From contig JASHOI010000744.1 of the NCBI GenBank assembly GCA_030041195.1, positions 1 through 47,933 on the forward strand: 47,933 nucleotides of DNA. The letters run 5' to 3'. Below, piece after piece: positions 8,072 to 17,617 of this stretch. The notes under the pieces were generated by a model that was not told where the DNA came from, did not search any database, and worked only from the letters and a program-made list of their open reading frames with translations. Both the position numbers and the translations under genes were made by a program. This DNA is from Streptosporangiaceae bacterium. Its GTDB lineage: Bacteria > Actinomycetota > Actinomycetes > Streptosporangiales > Streptosporangiaceae. The stretch's first letter is position 1, and every line of letters starts with the position of its first letter.

Positions 8072-8130
8072 TCTGGGCGGGTAGCCGCCCAGATCTCCCT
8101 GGCAGGCACCAGGAATCGTTGGCTGCCTGC
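8072..8130 (+). other. Two further hairpins upstream of the PHO box
   Basis: A perfect stem (TCTGGGCGG - GTAG - CCGCCCAGA, 8072-8093) is followed by GCAGGCA...TGCCTGC (8102-8130). With the terminator at 7995 this makes three hairpins in 140 bp. They may be backup terminators insulating the phosphate operon, or part of a small RNA; I cannot decide. Confidence 0.45.
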
Positions 8131-8245
8131 TCGGTTCCGAGGCCGGTCGGCGGCTAAAGACCCTGGTCGCGGCCACTGTCTGGGGCGTCGGCCCGGCGGC
8201 AAGCGGTGCGCGTGCCGGGAGGTTGTGTTCCTCTTCTTGCCATCC

Positions 8246-8290
8246 GTTCGTCGCCTGTTTCATCACCTGTTGTTCAACTGCTTGTTACCT
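8246..8290 (+). promoter_or_regulatory. PHO box: four 11-12-nt direct repeats ahead of pstB
   Basis: The successive units GTTCGTCGCCT, GTTTCATCACCT, GTTGTTCAACT and GCTTGTTACCT resemble the 11-nt direct repeats (GTTCACC-like) bound by PhoP in streptomycetes. They lie about 75 bp before the pstB start, where a PhoP activation site is expected. This supports induction by phosphate starvation. phoR/phoP are not in the window. Confidence 0.75.
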
Positions 8291-8363
8291 TCGCCCCCTA
8301 CAAATGGTGCGGGCCGTAGGAACACGGCAAGCTCATCACGACGCTTGGGGGCAAGGCGACATC

Positions 8364-9230
8364 ATGTCGATCGAGGCTGACCCGGCCGGGGCTGGAGGCG
8401 GCGCCACCGTCCCGGTGACGGCGACCGGCCCCTCCGATGCACCGGCCAGCACACAGGCGCCGGCCGGCTCGAACGCGGAAACCGCGATCGCGCCGGTGGA
8501 CCTGACGCTGGGCTTCGGGCAGCGGACGGTCCTTTCCGATATCACGACAAGCATCCAGAAGGGCGCGATCACCGCGCTGATCGGCCCAACGGGCTCGGGC
8601 AAGTCCACGTTGCTGCGAACCTTCAACCGGATGAACGACAAGGTGACCGGCTACCGGCACGACGGCGACGTGCTCCTGGACGGGCGCAGCATCTGGGGCT
8701 CGCACGTCGAGCTGATGACGCTGCGGCGCCGGGTGGGCATGCTGTTCCAGCGGCCGAACCCGTTCCCCATGTCGATCATGGATAACGTGGTCGCCGGGGT
8801 CCGGGCGCACAAGATGGCCAGCCGCTCAGCGATGCGGGAGATCACCGAGCGGCGGCTCACCGAGGTCGGGCTTTGGGAAGCGGTCTCCAGACGGCTCAAG
8901 GACTCGCCGTTCCGGCTGTCCGGCGGGCAGCAGCAGTTGCTCTGCCTGGCCCGGGCGCTGGCGGTCGACCCCGAGATCCTGCTGCTCGACGAGCCCACGT
9001 CCTCGCTTGACCCGCTGGCCACGGAATCGATCGAGGCGCTGATCAAGACGCTGACCCCGAAGATCACGGTGGTGATCGTCACCCACAACCTGGCCCAGGC
9101 CCGCCGCGTCGCCGACAGCACCATTTTCCTGTACCAGGGGCACATGGTCGAGCACGGCGACACCGAGCAGGTCTTCGAGAACCCCGCACACGAGGAGACC
9201 GCCCACTACGTGGGTGGCCGCTTCGGATAG
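8364..9230 (+). CDS. pstB: Phosphate ABC transporter ATPase PstB
   Basis: A 288-residue ABC ATPase powering high-affinity phosphate import through PstC-PstA. Walker A is GPTGSGKST, the signature is LSGGQQQLLCLARAL and Walker B is ILLLDEPTSSLDP. The PstB-typical segment FQRPNPFPMSIMDNVVAGVR is present. An Ala/Pro/Thr-rich N-terminal extension of about 45 residues precedes the ABC domain. I chose ATG 8364 because an earlier in-frame ATG (8223) would place coding sequence through the PHO box. Unusually, pstB is the first gene of the operon, before pstS. Confidence 0.94.
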   Translation: MSIEADPAGAGGGATVPVTATGPSDAPASTQAPAGSNAETAIAPVDLTLGFGQRTVLSDITTSIQKGAITALIGPTGSGKSTLLRTFNRMNDKVTGYRHDGDVLLDGRSIWGSHVELMTLRRRVGMLFQRPNPFPMSIMDNVVAGVRAHKMASRSAMREITERRLTEVGLWEAVSRRLKDSPFRLSGGQQQLLCLARALAVDPEILLLDEPTSSLDPLATESIEALIKTLTPKITVVIVTHNLAQARRVADSTIFLYQGHMVEHGDTEQVFENPAHEETAHYVGGRFG

Positions 9231-9240
9231 ACAAGACCCT

Positions 9241-9351
9241 CCCGGGCGGGAGGACCGGAACTCCCCCCGCCCGGGGGCAAGAACCGCGCGCCAGCGCGGA
9301 CCTCATCGCACGCGCCCGCGTGCGAGTCGTGTAGCGCACGCGTCAGCGTGC
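9241..9351 (+). other. Tandem hairpins between pstB and pstS
   Basis: The 143-bp gap holds a C/G-rich inverted repeat near 9241-9257 (CTCCCG...CGGGAG). Two similar perfect hairpins follow: GCACGCG-CC-CGCGTGC (9308-9323) and GCACGC-GTCA-GCGTGC (9336-9351). They lie just before the pstS ribosome-binding site (AAAGGAG, 9358-9364) and may act as a processing or stabilising element that raises PstS over PstB. Confidence 0.5.
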
Positions 9352-9373
9352 ATTAGTAAAGGAGTATTCCCCG

Positions 9374-10474
9374 GTGGCCAACAGAATCCGCTTGGTTGGC
9401 ACAGCGGCCGCCCTGGTCTCGCTCGCGCTGCTGGCGGCTGCCTGCAGCAGTTCAAGCACCACGCCGAAGTCGACGTCCACGACGCCAGCGGCGGCAAACG
9501 CATCCGGCAAGTCGATCTCCGAGACCGGCAGCACGCTGCTGTTCCCGCTGTTCGGCACCTGGCAGACGGCCTACAGCACCGCGAACCCGAGCGTGACGAT
9601 CACTTCCGGCGCGACCGGCTCGGGCACCGGAATTGCAGACGCCAGCGAGGGGCTGGTGAACATCGGCGCCTCCGACGCGTACCTGTCCGCCTCGGACCTC
9701 ATCAAGTACCCAGGGTTGCTGAACATCCCGCTCACGGTGGCGTCGCTTCAGGTCTACTACAACCTGCCGGGCGTCAAGTCGCTCAACCTGAACGGCACCG
9801 TGCTTGCGGAGATCTATACCGGCAAGATCACCACCTGGAACAACTCGGCGATCGCCGCGCTCAACCCCGGCGTGACCCTGCCGTCCACGACGATCGTCAC
9901 GCTGCACCGCGCTGACAGCTCGGGCAGCACGTTCCTGTTCACCTCCTACCTGAACGCGACGGACCCCAGCGCGTGGCCGTCGGCCGACGTCGGCACGACC
10001 GTCACCTGGCCGTCGGCACCTGGCGCGCTCGCCGAGACCGGAAGCGGAGGCATGGTGACCGGCTGCGGCAGCACCAAGGGCTGCATCGCCTACATCGGCA
10101 TCAGCTACCAGGCCAAGGCCACGGCGGCCGGCCTCGCATCGGCGGCGCTCGCGAACAAGGCTGGCAAGTACGTCCAGGACACCACGTCCTCGGTCGGCGC
10201 GGCCCTGGCCAGCTTCCCGGCCGCTCCGTCCAGCGGCGCCGAGGCACTGATCAACACGTCTGCGGCCGCCGGATACCCGATCATCAACTACGAGTACGCG
10301 ATCGTGAAGAAGACCCAGCCCAGTGCCGCCGAGGCCAGCGTGGTCAAGGCGTTCCTGTCCTGGATCCTCAGCACCGGCGACTCCACGAAGAACCTGTCCA
10401 CGGTGGGCTTCGTGGCGCTGCCTTCGGCCACCCTGTCCACAGCTCAGAGCCTGGTCAGCTCGATCAGCAGCTGA
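9374..10474 (+). CDS. pstS: Phosphate-binding lipoprotein PstS
   Basis: A 366-residue extracytoplasmic binding protein delivers phosphate to PstCA. The signal peptide ends in the lipobox LLAAAC (Cys about residue 24), followed by a Ser/Thr linker. The phosphate-binding motifs are visible as [13 protein letters not shown] near the N-terminus, [12 protein letters not shown], and [16 protein letters not shown]. The start is GTG 9374, with AAAGGAG 9 nt upstream. The Cys should be acylated by Lgt, whose gene lies 15 kb away. It is followed after 4 nt by pstC. Confidence 0.94.
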   Translation: MANRIRLVGTAAALVSLALLAAACSSSSTTPKSTSTTPAAANASGKSISETGSTLLFPLFGTWQTAYSTANPSVTITSGATGSGTGIADASEGLVNIGASDAYLSASDLIKYPGLLNIPLTVASLQVYYNLPGVKSLNLNGTVLAEIYTGKITTWNNSAIAALNPGVTLPSTTIVTLHRADSSGSTFLFTSYLNATDPSAWPSADVGTTVTWPSAPGALAETGSGGMVTGCGSTKGCIAYIGISYQAKATAAGLASAALANKAGKYVQDTTSSVGAALASFPAAPSSGAEALINTSAAAGYPIINYEYAIVKKTQPSAAEASVVKAFLSWILSTGDSTKNLSTVGFVALPSATLSTAQSLVSSISS

Positions 10475-10478
10475 TCTG

Positions 10479-11549
10479 ATGGCTACCACTGCACCGACCG
10501 TGCCGAGCGGAGGGGCGGGCGACCAGCCCCTCCGCCGGTCCGGCGCCTCGCTCCGCAACTTCGTCCGCAACGGCGGCATGGTCATGTGGCTCGGACGCGG
10601 CGGCGCCGTTGTGCCGGTGCTCATGCTCGTCTTCGTGCTGGTCACGCTGGTCCTCCAGGCAATACCGGCGATCAGGTTCGCGGGCTGGCACATCTTCACA
10701 GGGAAAACCTGGAACTTTGGTTCCCAGTACGCGACGCCGGTGACGTCGGATGGCCTGACCCACCTGGCCGGGGAGCAGTTCGGCGCGCTGCCCGAGATCC
10801 TGGGCACGCTGGTCACCTCGGCGATCGCCCTGATCATCGCGGTACCGGTGTCGATCGGCGCGGCGCTGGTGATCGTGGAGCGGCTGCCCAGGCGGGTGGC
10901 GAACGTGATCGGCATGTTCATCGAGCTGCTGGCCGGGATTCCCAGCGTGATCGTCGGGCTGTGGGGCGCGCTCACGTTCGGGCCGTTCCTCGCCCACCAC
11001 ATCTCCCCGTGGATCATCAAGATCATTCCCAACTGGCCCGGCCTCGGCTTCTTCCATGGTGACCCCGGGAGCGGCGAAGGCCTGCTGACCTCGGGCCTGA
11101 TCCTTGCGGTGATGGTGATCCCGATCGTCGCCTCGACGTCGCGCGACCTGATCCGCGGCGTGCCGCTGCTGCCCCGCGAGGGCGCGATCGCGCTGGGCAT
11201 GTCCGACGCGCAGGCCGCGCGCAAGGTGACGCTGCCGTGGATCGGCGCCGGCCTCGTCGGGGCGGCCGTGCTCGGCCTGGGCCGCGCGCTCGGCGAGACG
11301 ATCGCGGTCGCCATGGTCTGCGGCGTCGCGCTCGGCTCGCTTCCCACCAACCTCTACGCCGCGATGATCACGATCGCCGCCAACATCGTGCAGAACCTCG
11401 ACACCGCGATCACCGACCGGATGGACGTGAGCGCGTTCGCCGAGCTGGCGCTGATCCTGATGGTGATCACGCTGTCGGCGAACGTGGTCGCGCGGCTGCT
11501 CGTGCGGCGGGTCTCCGGCACCGCTCTTCCCGTCGGAAGGGGGCTGTAA
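10479..11549 (+). CDS. pstC: Phosphate ABC transporter permease PstC
   Basis: A 356-residue membrane protein has six predicted helices and the permease coupling (EAA) region [20 protein letters not shown] near residue 230. The helix regions include [20 protein letters not shown] (first) and [20 protein letters not shown] (last). [10 protein letters not shown] is the PstC/A-specific segment. It forms the phosphate channel with PstA. The ATG at 10479 lies 4 nt after pstS; the frame is open upstream within pstS, but that part is out of register with the family. The large loop before the second helix ([20 protein letters not shown]) is typical. Confidence 0.93.
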   Translation: MATTAPTVPSGGAGDQPLRRSGASLRNFVRNGGMVMWLGRGGAVVPVLMLVFVLVTLVLQAIPAIRFAGWHIFTGKTWNFGSQYATPVTSDGLTHLAGEQFGALPEILGTLVTSAIALIIAVPVSIGAALVIVERLPRRVANVIGMFIELLAGIPSVIVGLWGALTFGPFLAHHISPWIIKIIPNWPGLGFFHGDPGSGEGLLTSGLILAVMVIPIVASTSRDLIRGVPLLPREGAIALGMSDAQAARKVTLPWIGAGLVGAAVLGLGRALGETIAVAMVCGVALGSLPTNLYAAMITIAANIVQNLDTAITDRMDVSAFAELALILMVITLSANVVARLLVRRVSGTALPVGRGL

Positions 11550-11551
11550 CG

Positions 11552-12448
11552 ATGAGCACGACGCACAGCACGCCGGTCAGCAGCACTGCTGACCAATGGC
11601 CGCGGGTGCCGCTGCGCCGGAAAATCGGCAACATGGTGTTCTGGGCACTGTGCGGTATTGCGCTGCTGGTGGTGGTCGGCCCCGCGATCTGGCTGGCGGG
11701 CGGGGTTGTGGTGCGCGCGATCCCGCACTTCCAGTGGAGCGTGCTGACCACGGACACCACCTCCGGGGACGCCGGCGGGCTCAAGCAGGCGATCCTCGGC
11801 ACGCTGCTGATCACGGTCGGGGTGCTGATCGTCAGCGGTACGATCAGCATCCTCACCGGCCTGTACCTCGCCGAGTTCGCGGTCGGCCGCCACCGCACGG
11901 TCCTGCGCGGTGGCTACGAGGTGCTGTCCGGCATCCCCTCGATCGTGCTCGGCCTGGTCGGCTACCTGACCCTGGTGATCGGCCTGCACTGGGCCTTCGG
12001 CTTGCTGCCCGCCGTGCTGGTGCTGTCGGTGATCACGATTCCGTACATCACCAAGGCCACCGAGACGTCGCTGCTGCAGGTGCCCGCCTCGTATCGCGAG
12101 GGCGCCGAGGCGCTGGGCATCACGCCAGGGTGGACGCTGCGGAAGATCGTGCTCAAGTCCGCGCTGCCCGGGATCATCACCGGCATGCTGGTGGCGGTGG
12201 CGATCTCGGTGGGCGAGACCGCGCCGCTGCTGTACACCGCCGGCTGGACCGACCTGAACCCGACGCTGCAGCTCACCCACGCGCCGGTGGCCTTCCTGAC
12301 CTACGCGATCTTCAACTTCTGGGACGCCGGGACGGCCTCGGGGCTGATCCTGTCCTACGACGCCGCGCTGATTCTGCTGGTGTTCGTCTTGCTGATCATC
12401 ATTCTGGGACGGGTGATCGTGGCGATCTCCCGGCGTTATGCGGAGTGA
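11552..12448 (+). CDS. pstA: Phosphate ABC transporter permease PstA
   Basis: The 298-residue second permease subunit has six helices, the segment [16 protein letters not shown], and the coupling region [20 protein letters not shown]. It pairs with PstC and docks on PstB. The ATG at 11552 lies 2 nt after the pstC stop. The C-terminus ends [10 protein letters not shown], and its TGA overlaps the GTG of the next gene, so a transcriptional regulator is translationally coupled to the transporter. No phoU follows, unlike many enterobacterial operons. Confidence 0.93.
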   Translation: MSTTHSTPVSSTADQWPRVPLRRKIGNMVFWALCGIALLVVVGPAIWLAGGVVVRAIPHFQWSVLTTDTTSGDAGGLKQAILGTLLITVGVLIVSGTISILTGLYLAEFAVGRHRTVLRGGYEVLSGIPSIVLGLVGYLTLVIGLHWAFGLLPAVLVLSVITIPYITKATETSLLQVPASYREGAEALGITPGWTLRKIVLKSALPGIITGMLVAVAISVGETAPLLYTAGWTDLNPTLQLTHAPVAFLTYAIFNFWDAGTASGLILSYDAALILLVFVLLIIILGRVIVAISRRYAE

Positions 12449-13446
12449 CGAGCGTGCCGGGGGCCAACGAGGAACCGGTTCGGGAGGGGGGAAGCAGGTC
12501 AGCATTCGTGCAGGCCCGCGTGGCTGCGGGTAGCGCGGGGCCGGACCGCGAGGGCCGGGACAGCGGCGCGGGTGCGGGCGCCGGGGCCGGCGGTCCGCGT
12601 GAGCGTGGGTCGTCACGGCCGGCCGTCGCCGTGCTCGCGGACCGGATAGCCGCCTCGCTGGTGCACCATGAGCCGGGCTGGCGGCTGCCGAGGCACACCG
12701 CGCTGGCCCGGCGGTACAACGTCAGCACGGCCGAGATCGACGCCGCCGTGGACGAGCTGTCCACCCGGCATCTCGTCCGCCGCCTGCCGGACGGGCAGCT
12801 GTACCGGGTCAGCCCGGCCGAGTACCTCATCCCGATCGAGGGCGTGCCCGGGCTCGGCTCACGCGCCGATCCGATGGGCGGGGAGATCGCCGTCCGGAGC
12901 CGGCAGGCCTCCTGGCGCCAGGTTCCCGAGGACATCGGGTGGGCGCTGCGGATCCCGCCAGCCGATCCGGTCGGTGTGATCAGGGTGCAGTGGACCGCGG
13001 GCGGCGAGCCAGCGGCGTTCTGCACGACCTATCTGCTCAAGGAGATGGCCGGCCCGTTCATCAACGATCAGGGCAGCCCGGGCACGGCCGGCCTCGCCCT
13101 GCTGCCGATCACCGCCCCGGCCCGGCCCGACCCGGAGCACGGCGGGCTCGTGCCGGTCGGCGAGCCGCGCGCGGTGCACGTCGAGATGCAGCCTCCGCCG
13201 CCATCGGTGGCCAGGAGCCTGCGGCTGTCGGCGGGCCAGCCAGCCGCCCTGGTGACGGTGCGGTTCGATGATCCCGACGATGGCAGGCCGGTGGCGCTGA
13301 CGATCGCGGTGTTCCGCCCCGACCTGTTCCGGATCGTGGTCGAGTCCGGCGAGCAGCTGCTGGGCGACGGCGGGATCAGCGCAGTTACCACGGAGAGCAC
13401 TTTCTCCGGAGCCTGGACACACGCGGTGGAGGACTGGGAACCTTGA
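12445..13446 (+). CDS. GntR-type regulator with UTRA-like domain
   Basis: A 333-residue protein. After a disordered Gly/Ala/Arg-rich head (about 50 residues), a winged helix covers residues about 55-115 ([40 protein letters not shown]). The remaining two thirds resemble a UTRA ligand-binding domain ([40 protein letters not shown]). The ligand is unknown. GTG at 12445 overlaps the pstA stop; GTG at 12454 is an alternative. Its place inside the pst operon, 6 nt before a membrane ATPase-like gene, suggests it controls this cluster or the following pair; that is inference. Confidence 0.82.
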   Translation: MTSVPGANEEPVREGGSRSAFVQARVAAGSAGPDREGRDSGAGAGAGAGGPRERGSSRPAVAVLADRIAASLVHHEPGWRLPRHTALARRYNVSTAEIDAAVDELSTRHLVRRLPDGQLYRVSPAEYLIPIEGVPGLGSRADPMGGEIAVRSRQASWRQVPEDIGWALRIPPADPVGVIRVQWTAGGEPAAFCTTYLLKEMAGPFINDQGSPGTAGLALLPITAPARPDPEHGGLVPVGEPRAVHVEMQPPPPSVARSLRLSAGQPAALVTVRFDDPDDGRPVALTIAVFRPDLFRIVVESGEQLLGDGGISAVTTESTFSGAWTHAVEDWEP

Positions 13447-13452
13447 CCCGAT

Positions 13453-15336
13453 ATGCCTTTCTCCGCACCAGGTCAGGCTGATCGGACGCCGTACCCTGCC
13501 CCGAGGGATGCCCCGCACCACGGCGAGTTAGTTGCTGTCATCGCGCTGGTGCTGTTGCTGGTGCACCTGCTGCTGGCCCAGCTGGCACTGCTGCTCACCG
13601 TCGTCATGTACGCGATCGACCGGGTCACCCGCTGGCGGCCGGAGTGGCTGGCGGCTCCGGCCGGGATCGGGCTGGTGTGGGCGCTTGCCGTCGGCCCGTC
13701 CCGCGCCGTGAGCGGGCTCACCGCGGGACCCCGTCAGGTGCTTGGCTACCTGGGCGGGATCGGCGGGCATCCCGGGCACCTGCTGCACCTGTCCGGTGCC
13801 TATGCCGGCCTGGGGCACTGGCTGCCGGAACAATTCCCGCTTGCTCTGATCCTGGCCTCGGCCGAGACCTTCGGCCTGTGCTGGCTGCAGCGGCGGTTCG
13901 GCGGCGGGCATCCCTGGCGGCCGGGCCTCATCGTGGCCGCCCGGCAGCGAGCGGCCGCTGCCTCGCTCAGGTCGGGGGCCGGCGTCGTGACCAGGGACGG
14001 CTGTTGCGTGGGCGTGGACGTGGCAACCGGACGTCCGGCCGTCATCTCGTGGCGGGAGGCCGAGGGCGGGGTGCTGTGCGCCGGGACGGCCGTGACCGAC
14101 AGCGGGTTCGCTCTCGCCCACGCCGCGGTCCGCCGGCGCAAGCCGGTGATCGTCATCGACCTGACCGGATCGCGGTGGCTGGCCGAGGCGCTGGCCGCCG
14201 CCTGCGCGGAGCCTGGCGCGCCGTTCTCCTGCTTCGGCGCCGCCGGGCCCGGCTATTACGAGCCGCTCCGCGGTGGCGATCCGGCCCGAGCCGCGGCGCT
14301 GGTCATGGCCACGATCGACTGGACCGGCGTCGGCGACCAGCAGCGCCGGTCCTGCGCCGCTTACCTGACCGACGCGCTCGCGGTCCAGGCCGCTGCTCCC
14401 GGCGACCGGCGGGTTCCGGCGCTCGACGACCTCGTCCGCCTGCTGACCCCCGACGGACTGCGCGAGCGCGCGGCACGGATCCCGGCCTATCATCCGCGCC
14501 GCGAGGTGCTGGCCGACCGGGCGGCGGTCTCGGCCGGGCTGCTCCAGGCCGATCCGGCCACGGTCGCGGCGCCCGCTGCGCAGCTGCCGAGGCTGAAGGC
14601 ATCGGCCCTCGGACGCTGGCTCGAGCCCGCGCCGGCCGGCACGCCGCGGATCAGCCTGGGCCAGACGATCAGAGACCGCGCAGTCACCCTGTTCTCGCTG
14701 GACAGCGGCGCGCACGACAGCTCCGCCGGGATGGTCGCTGGCCTCGCCGCCGCCGACCTGGCAGCCGTCTGCAACGAGCTGGCCGGAATGTCGGTATCCG
14801 GGGATAGCCTGGCTTGGATCAACGGCTGCGAGGTCCTCGGTCAGCGAGTCCTGGCCGACCTGGTCCGGCTTGGCCACGCCGCCGGAATGGCCGTCGTGCT
14901 CGGCACTGGACCCGCACGCTCGGCGTCTTTCGGCACCGGGGCGGTGGGCGGGGCGCCCGTCGGCGAGGCGTCGGTCGGTCCGGGGTCGGTCGGTCCGGGG
15001 TCGCTCGGCACCGAGTCCGCCGACGCCGCGGACCGCCTGGCAGCGGAGGTGAACGTGCTGGTGGCGGGCACCCCGGTCGATCCCGCGCTGGTGGGCGCCT
15101 TCACCGGCGGGAACGGCGCTGGCTGGCCCGGCCCGGTCACCGGCGGCAGGCCCGGGCCGGTCACGGACGGCCGCCCCGGCTTGCCTCTGGCCGACGCCGG
15201 CGGGTTCGCGCTGCTGGCCAGGCAACCCCGTGCGCGCACGCTGGCGCGCTGTCGGCACGTGCACGCGCGGGAGAGGAACCCACTGCCTGCCCCTACCGGC
15301 TCGCCCGCAACCGCTCAGCCTCGAGGCAGGCCGTGA
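13453..15336 (+). CDS. TraG/VirD4-like membrane protein with degenerate P-loop (first of a pair)
   Basis: A 627-residue protein has two or three N-terminal membrane helices (about residues 27-58 and 67-85) and then a soluble domain with the layout of a type IV coupling ATPase. Where Walker A should be, it reads GTAVTDSGFALAHAAV followed by VIVIDLTG, so the P-loop Lys-Ser/Thr pair is missing. The Walker B region reads SLAWINGCEVLGQRVLADL, without the acidic pair. A Gly/Val/Ser-rich repeat (near residues 490-525) interrupts the C-terminal region. It therefore looks like a non-hydrolysing relative. It starts 6 nt after the GntR gene and ends 1 nt before its sister gene. Streptomycetes have comparable chromosomal TraD-like operons, as I recall; the function is unknown. 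Confidence 0.7.
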   Translation: MPFSAPGQADRTPYPAPRDAPHHGELVAVIALVLLLVHLLLAQLALLLTVVMYAIDRVTRWRPEWLAAPAGIGLVWALAVGPSRAVSGLTAGPRQVLGYLGGIGGHPGHLLHLSGAYAGLGHWLPEQFPLALILASAETFGLCWLQRRFGGGHPWRPGLIVAARQRAAAASLRSGAGVVTRDGCCVGVDVATGRPAVISWREAEGGVLCAGTAVTDSGFALAHAAVRRRKPVIVIDLTGSRWLAEALAAACAEPGAPFSCFGAAGPGYYEPLRGGDPARAAALVMATIDWTGVGDQQRRSCAAYLTDALAVQAAAPGDRRVPALDDLVRLLTPDGLRERAARIPAYHPRREVLADRAAVSAGLLQADPATVAAPAAQLPRLKASALGRWLEPAPAGTPRISLGQTIRDRAVTLFSLDSGAHDSSAGMVAGLAAADLAAVCNELAGMSVSGDSLAWINGCEVLGQRVLADLVRLGHAAGMAVVLGTGPARSASFGTGAVGGAPVGEASVGPGSVGPGSLGTESADAADRLAAEVNVLVAGTPVDPALVGAFTGGNGAGWPGPVTGGRPGPVTDGRPGLPLADAGGFALLARQPRARTLARCRHVHARERNPLPAPTGSPATAQPRGRP

Positions 15337-15337
15337 A

Positions 15338-17578
15338 ATGAGTGCGCCCGCCGGATTCCGCCCGCCTATCCCCCCGCCGCCGCAGCGTGCCGCTGTCCGC
15401 GCGGACCGGGTGTATCTCGGCTGGCAGTACGCGCCGCTGCACCCCGATCCGGGCCCGCTGCCGCGCCGTCCGGCGCCGCCAGCGACGGAGCAGGTCAACC
15501 CCGGCTGGGTGGCGGCACAGCGCCGTGAGGAACGGCGGCTGAGCCGGCCGCTGAGGGTGACCTGCGCCGCCTCGGCGTCGCTGGCCGGACTGCTGCTCGC
15601 GCTCGGGCTGACCGGGCTGCTGAATTACTGGCTCACCGGCCTCGGCGTGGCGGTCTGCCTGGTCGCTGCCGCGGTCAGCGGGCGTGGCGTCTGGCTGGGC
15701 GGGCAGGACCTGCGGGAGCAGCTCGCGGCCGAGGAGCGGCGGGTGGAAAAGATCCGCGACGTGCAGCGCGGCCGGCTTGCGGCACGCCAGGAGCAGCACG
15801 CCAGGCAGGTCCGTGAGTGGGAGGAACGACGCGAGGCGTTCGACAGGCAGCTGCAGTGGTACGCGGTGTCGCTGCCCGGGGAGATCGACCGGGTGGATCT
15901 GGCCGGCGGCACGCTCTCGGGCTGGTCGGCGCTGCTTACCATGATCGCCGCGCCGCGCCTGTCCGCTGGGGGTGAGGTCACCGTGCTCGACCTCACCGAG
16001 GGCGCGGTGGCCAGGGATCTGCTCTCGGTGGCCCACCGGTCCGGGATCGAGCCCCTGGTCTGGGTGCTGCCAGGCGACCTGCCCCAGCTCGACCTCGGCA
16101 CCGGGCTCGACGCGGAGGCGCTGGCCGACGTGCTGGCCGCGACCGTCGCTGCCGCCGAGCAGGGTGCAACGGCCGGCGGCCCGGCCGCGTCGGCACCGGT
16201 GGACAACACGATCCTGCACCGGATCCTCGGCGTGCTCGGCCCGGCGGCGAGCATCGCCCAGGTCACGGCGGCGCTGCGGGTGCTGGCCCAGGTCGGTGAC
16301 CCGCGCGAGGACCTGCAGGCCGGGCTGCTGACCGCGGGCCAGCTAGACCGGATCACCGCCCTGTTCGGCCGCGCCGCCGCCGACCGGGTGGTGATCGAGC
16401 GGGCCTGGGCGATCGAGTCGCGGCTGCGCAGGCTGGACCAGCTCGGGTCGGCTCCGGCGCCGAGTTCGGCGAGCAGGTTGCGGGTGGCGTGCCTGGACCG
16501 GCGTGTGGGCGCGCAGGGAAACAAGGTCCTCGGCACGTACCTGACGGTGGCGCTGACCCACGTGCTGCGGCAGGCGTCGGCCGGCCCGCGGTGGCGGCAG
16601 ACCCTGTGCCTGCTCGGCGCGGAAAAGCTCGGCGGCGACGTGCTGGACCGGCTGATCGAGGCGTGCGAGATCTCCGGCACCGGGCTGCTGGTCGGCTACC
16701 GCTCGATCCCCGGGCACGTCAAGGAGCGGCTCGGCCGCGGCAACGCGGCGATCGCGTTCATGCGGCTCGGCAACGCCGACGACGCCCGCGTGGCCAGCGA
16801 GCAGATCGGCACCGAGCACCGTTTCCTGGTCAGCCAGCTCACCGACACCGTGGGAACGTCCGTCACCGACACCACCGGTGACTCCTACACCAGCACGGTC
16901 AGCACCTCCGACTCCGTGGCCGACTCGGCTTCGGTCAGCGACAGCTACGGCTCGCAGCGCGGCCGCGGCCGCACCCGGCAGGACGCATTCGCGCCGTTCG
17001 GGCACGTGTCAGGGTCACAGAGCAGGGACGCGAGTCGGTCGCATGGCACGTCGGACTCGCGATCGATCACCGTGGGCATCAGCTCGAGCACGGCGTGGGG
17101 GATCAGCACCTCGACCGCTGTCGGCGCCAGCTCGTCCGTCGCCCGCACCTCCCAGCGGTCCCGCGAGTTCCTCGTCGAGCAGCATGAGCTGCAGCGGCTG
17201 CCGCCGAGCGCGGTGATCGTCACCTATGCCTCGCCGGACGGCCGCCGGGTGGTGTTCGCCGACGCCAACCCCGGCATCATCGCGCTGCGGACGGCCACCC
17301 TGCTCAGCCTCGAGGAGGCCGTGGAAGCCCAGGCGGTTGCCGCCGGGCACGCGGGCGGGGCCCCCGCTGGGTACGAGGCAGGCGCCCCCGCTGGGTACGA
17401 GGCAGGCCCCGGCGCCGGGTACGAGCCAGGCGCCCCCGCTGGGTACGAGCCAGGCCCCGGCGCCGGCTATCCGGCGGGCCCCGGCGCCGGGCCAGGACCG
17501 ACCGAGCCGGCCGGCGACGAGCCACCGCCCAACCTCGGGCCGCCGCCGGAGCGCCTCGACTGGCGCCGCCCGCGCTGA
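15338..17578 (+). CDS. TraG/VirD4-like membrane protein with degenerate P-loop (second of a pair)
   Basis: A 746-residue protein. A Pro-rich head is followed by two membrane helices (about residues 78-112) and a coiled coil rich in Glu/Arg (125-175). An ATPase-like domain comes next, whose P-loop reads GGTLSGWSALL: the catalytic Lys is Trp. The C-terminal half resembles the coupling-protein tail (ISGTGLLVGYRSIPGHVKER, then RLGNADDARVASEQIG). Residues about 500-610 are an unusual Ser/Thr/Asp/Gly-rich run, and the C-terminus carries AGYE(A/P)G repeats (DNA 17350-17500). It follows the sister gene by 1 nt. A structural or DNA/protein-docking role at the membrane is inference. Confidence 0.68.
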   Translation: MSAPAGFRPPIPPPPQRAAVRADRVYLGWQYAPLHPDPGPLPRRPAPPATEQVNPGWVAAQRREERRLSRPLRVTCAASASLAGLLLALGLTGLLNYWLTGLGVAVCLVAAAVSGRGVWLGGQDLREQLAAEERRVEKIRDVQRGRLAARQEQHARQVREWEERREAFDRQLQWYAVSLPGEIDRVDLAGGTLSGWSALLTMIAAPRLSAGGEVTVLDLTEGAVARDLLSVAHRSGIEPLVWVLPGDLPQLDLGTGLDAEALADVLAATVAAAEQGATAGGPAASAPVDNTILHRILGVLGPAASIAQVTAALRVLAQVGDPREDLQAGLLTAGQLDRITALFGRAAADRVVIERAWAIESRLRRLDQLGSAPAPSSASRLRVACLDRRVGAQGNKVLGTYLTVALTHVLRQASAGPRWRQTLCLLGAEKLGGDVLDRLIEACEISGTGLLVGYRSIPGHVKERLGRGNAAIAFMRLGNADDARVASEQIGTEHRFLVSQLTDTVGTSVTDTTGDSYTSTVSTSDSVADSASVSDSYGSQRGRGRTRQDAFAPFGHVSGSQSRDASRSHGTSDSRSITVGISSSTAWGISTSTAVGASSSVARTSQRSREFLVEQHELQRLPPSAVIVTYASPDGRRVVFADANPGIIALRTATLLSLEEAVEAQAVAAGHAGGAPAGYEAGAPAGYEAGPGAGYEPGAPAGYEPGPGAGYPAGPGAGPGPTEPAGDEPPPNLGPPPERLDWRRPR
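17350..17500 (+). repeat. In-frame tandem repeats encoding AGYE(A/P)G units
   Basis: Imperfect 24-nt units coding for AGYEAGAP-like octapeptides repeat about five to six times near the end of the second VirD4-like gene. All unit lengths are multiples of three, so the frame is kept. Confidence 0.8.
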
Positions 17579-17617
17579 GCCTGTTCTGGCCCCACCCCGG
17601 TCAGGTAGGCTGCGGAG

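Noticed and set aside
9452..11350. 632-residue open frame antisense to pstS/pstC
   Set aside because: Shadow of two clear phosphate transporter genes; composition Arg/Ala/Pro-rich without motifs.
13528..15498. 656-residue open frame antisense to the first VirD4-like gene
   Set aside because: Shadow frame with Arg/Gly/Gln-rich composition, no recognisable domain; the plus frame fits tightly between its neighbours.
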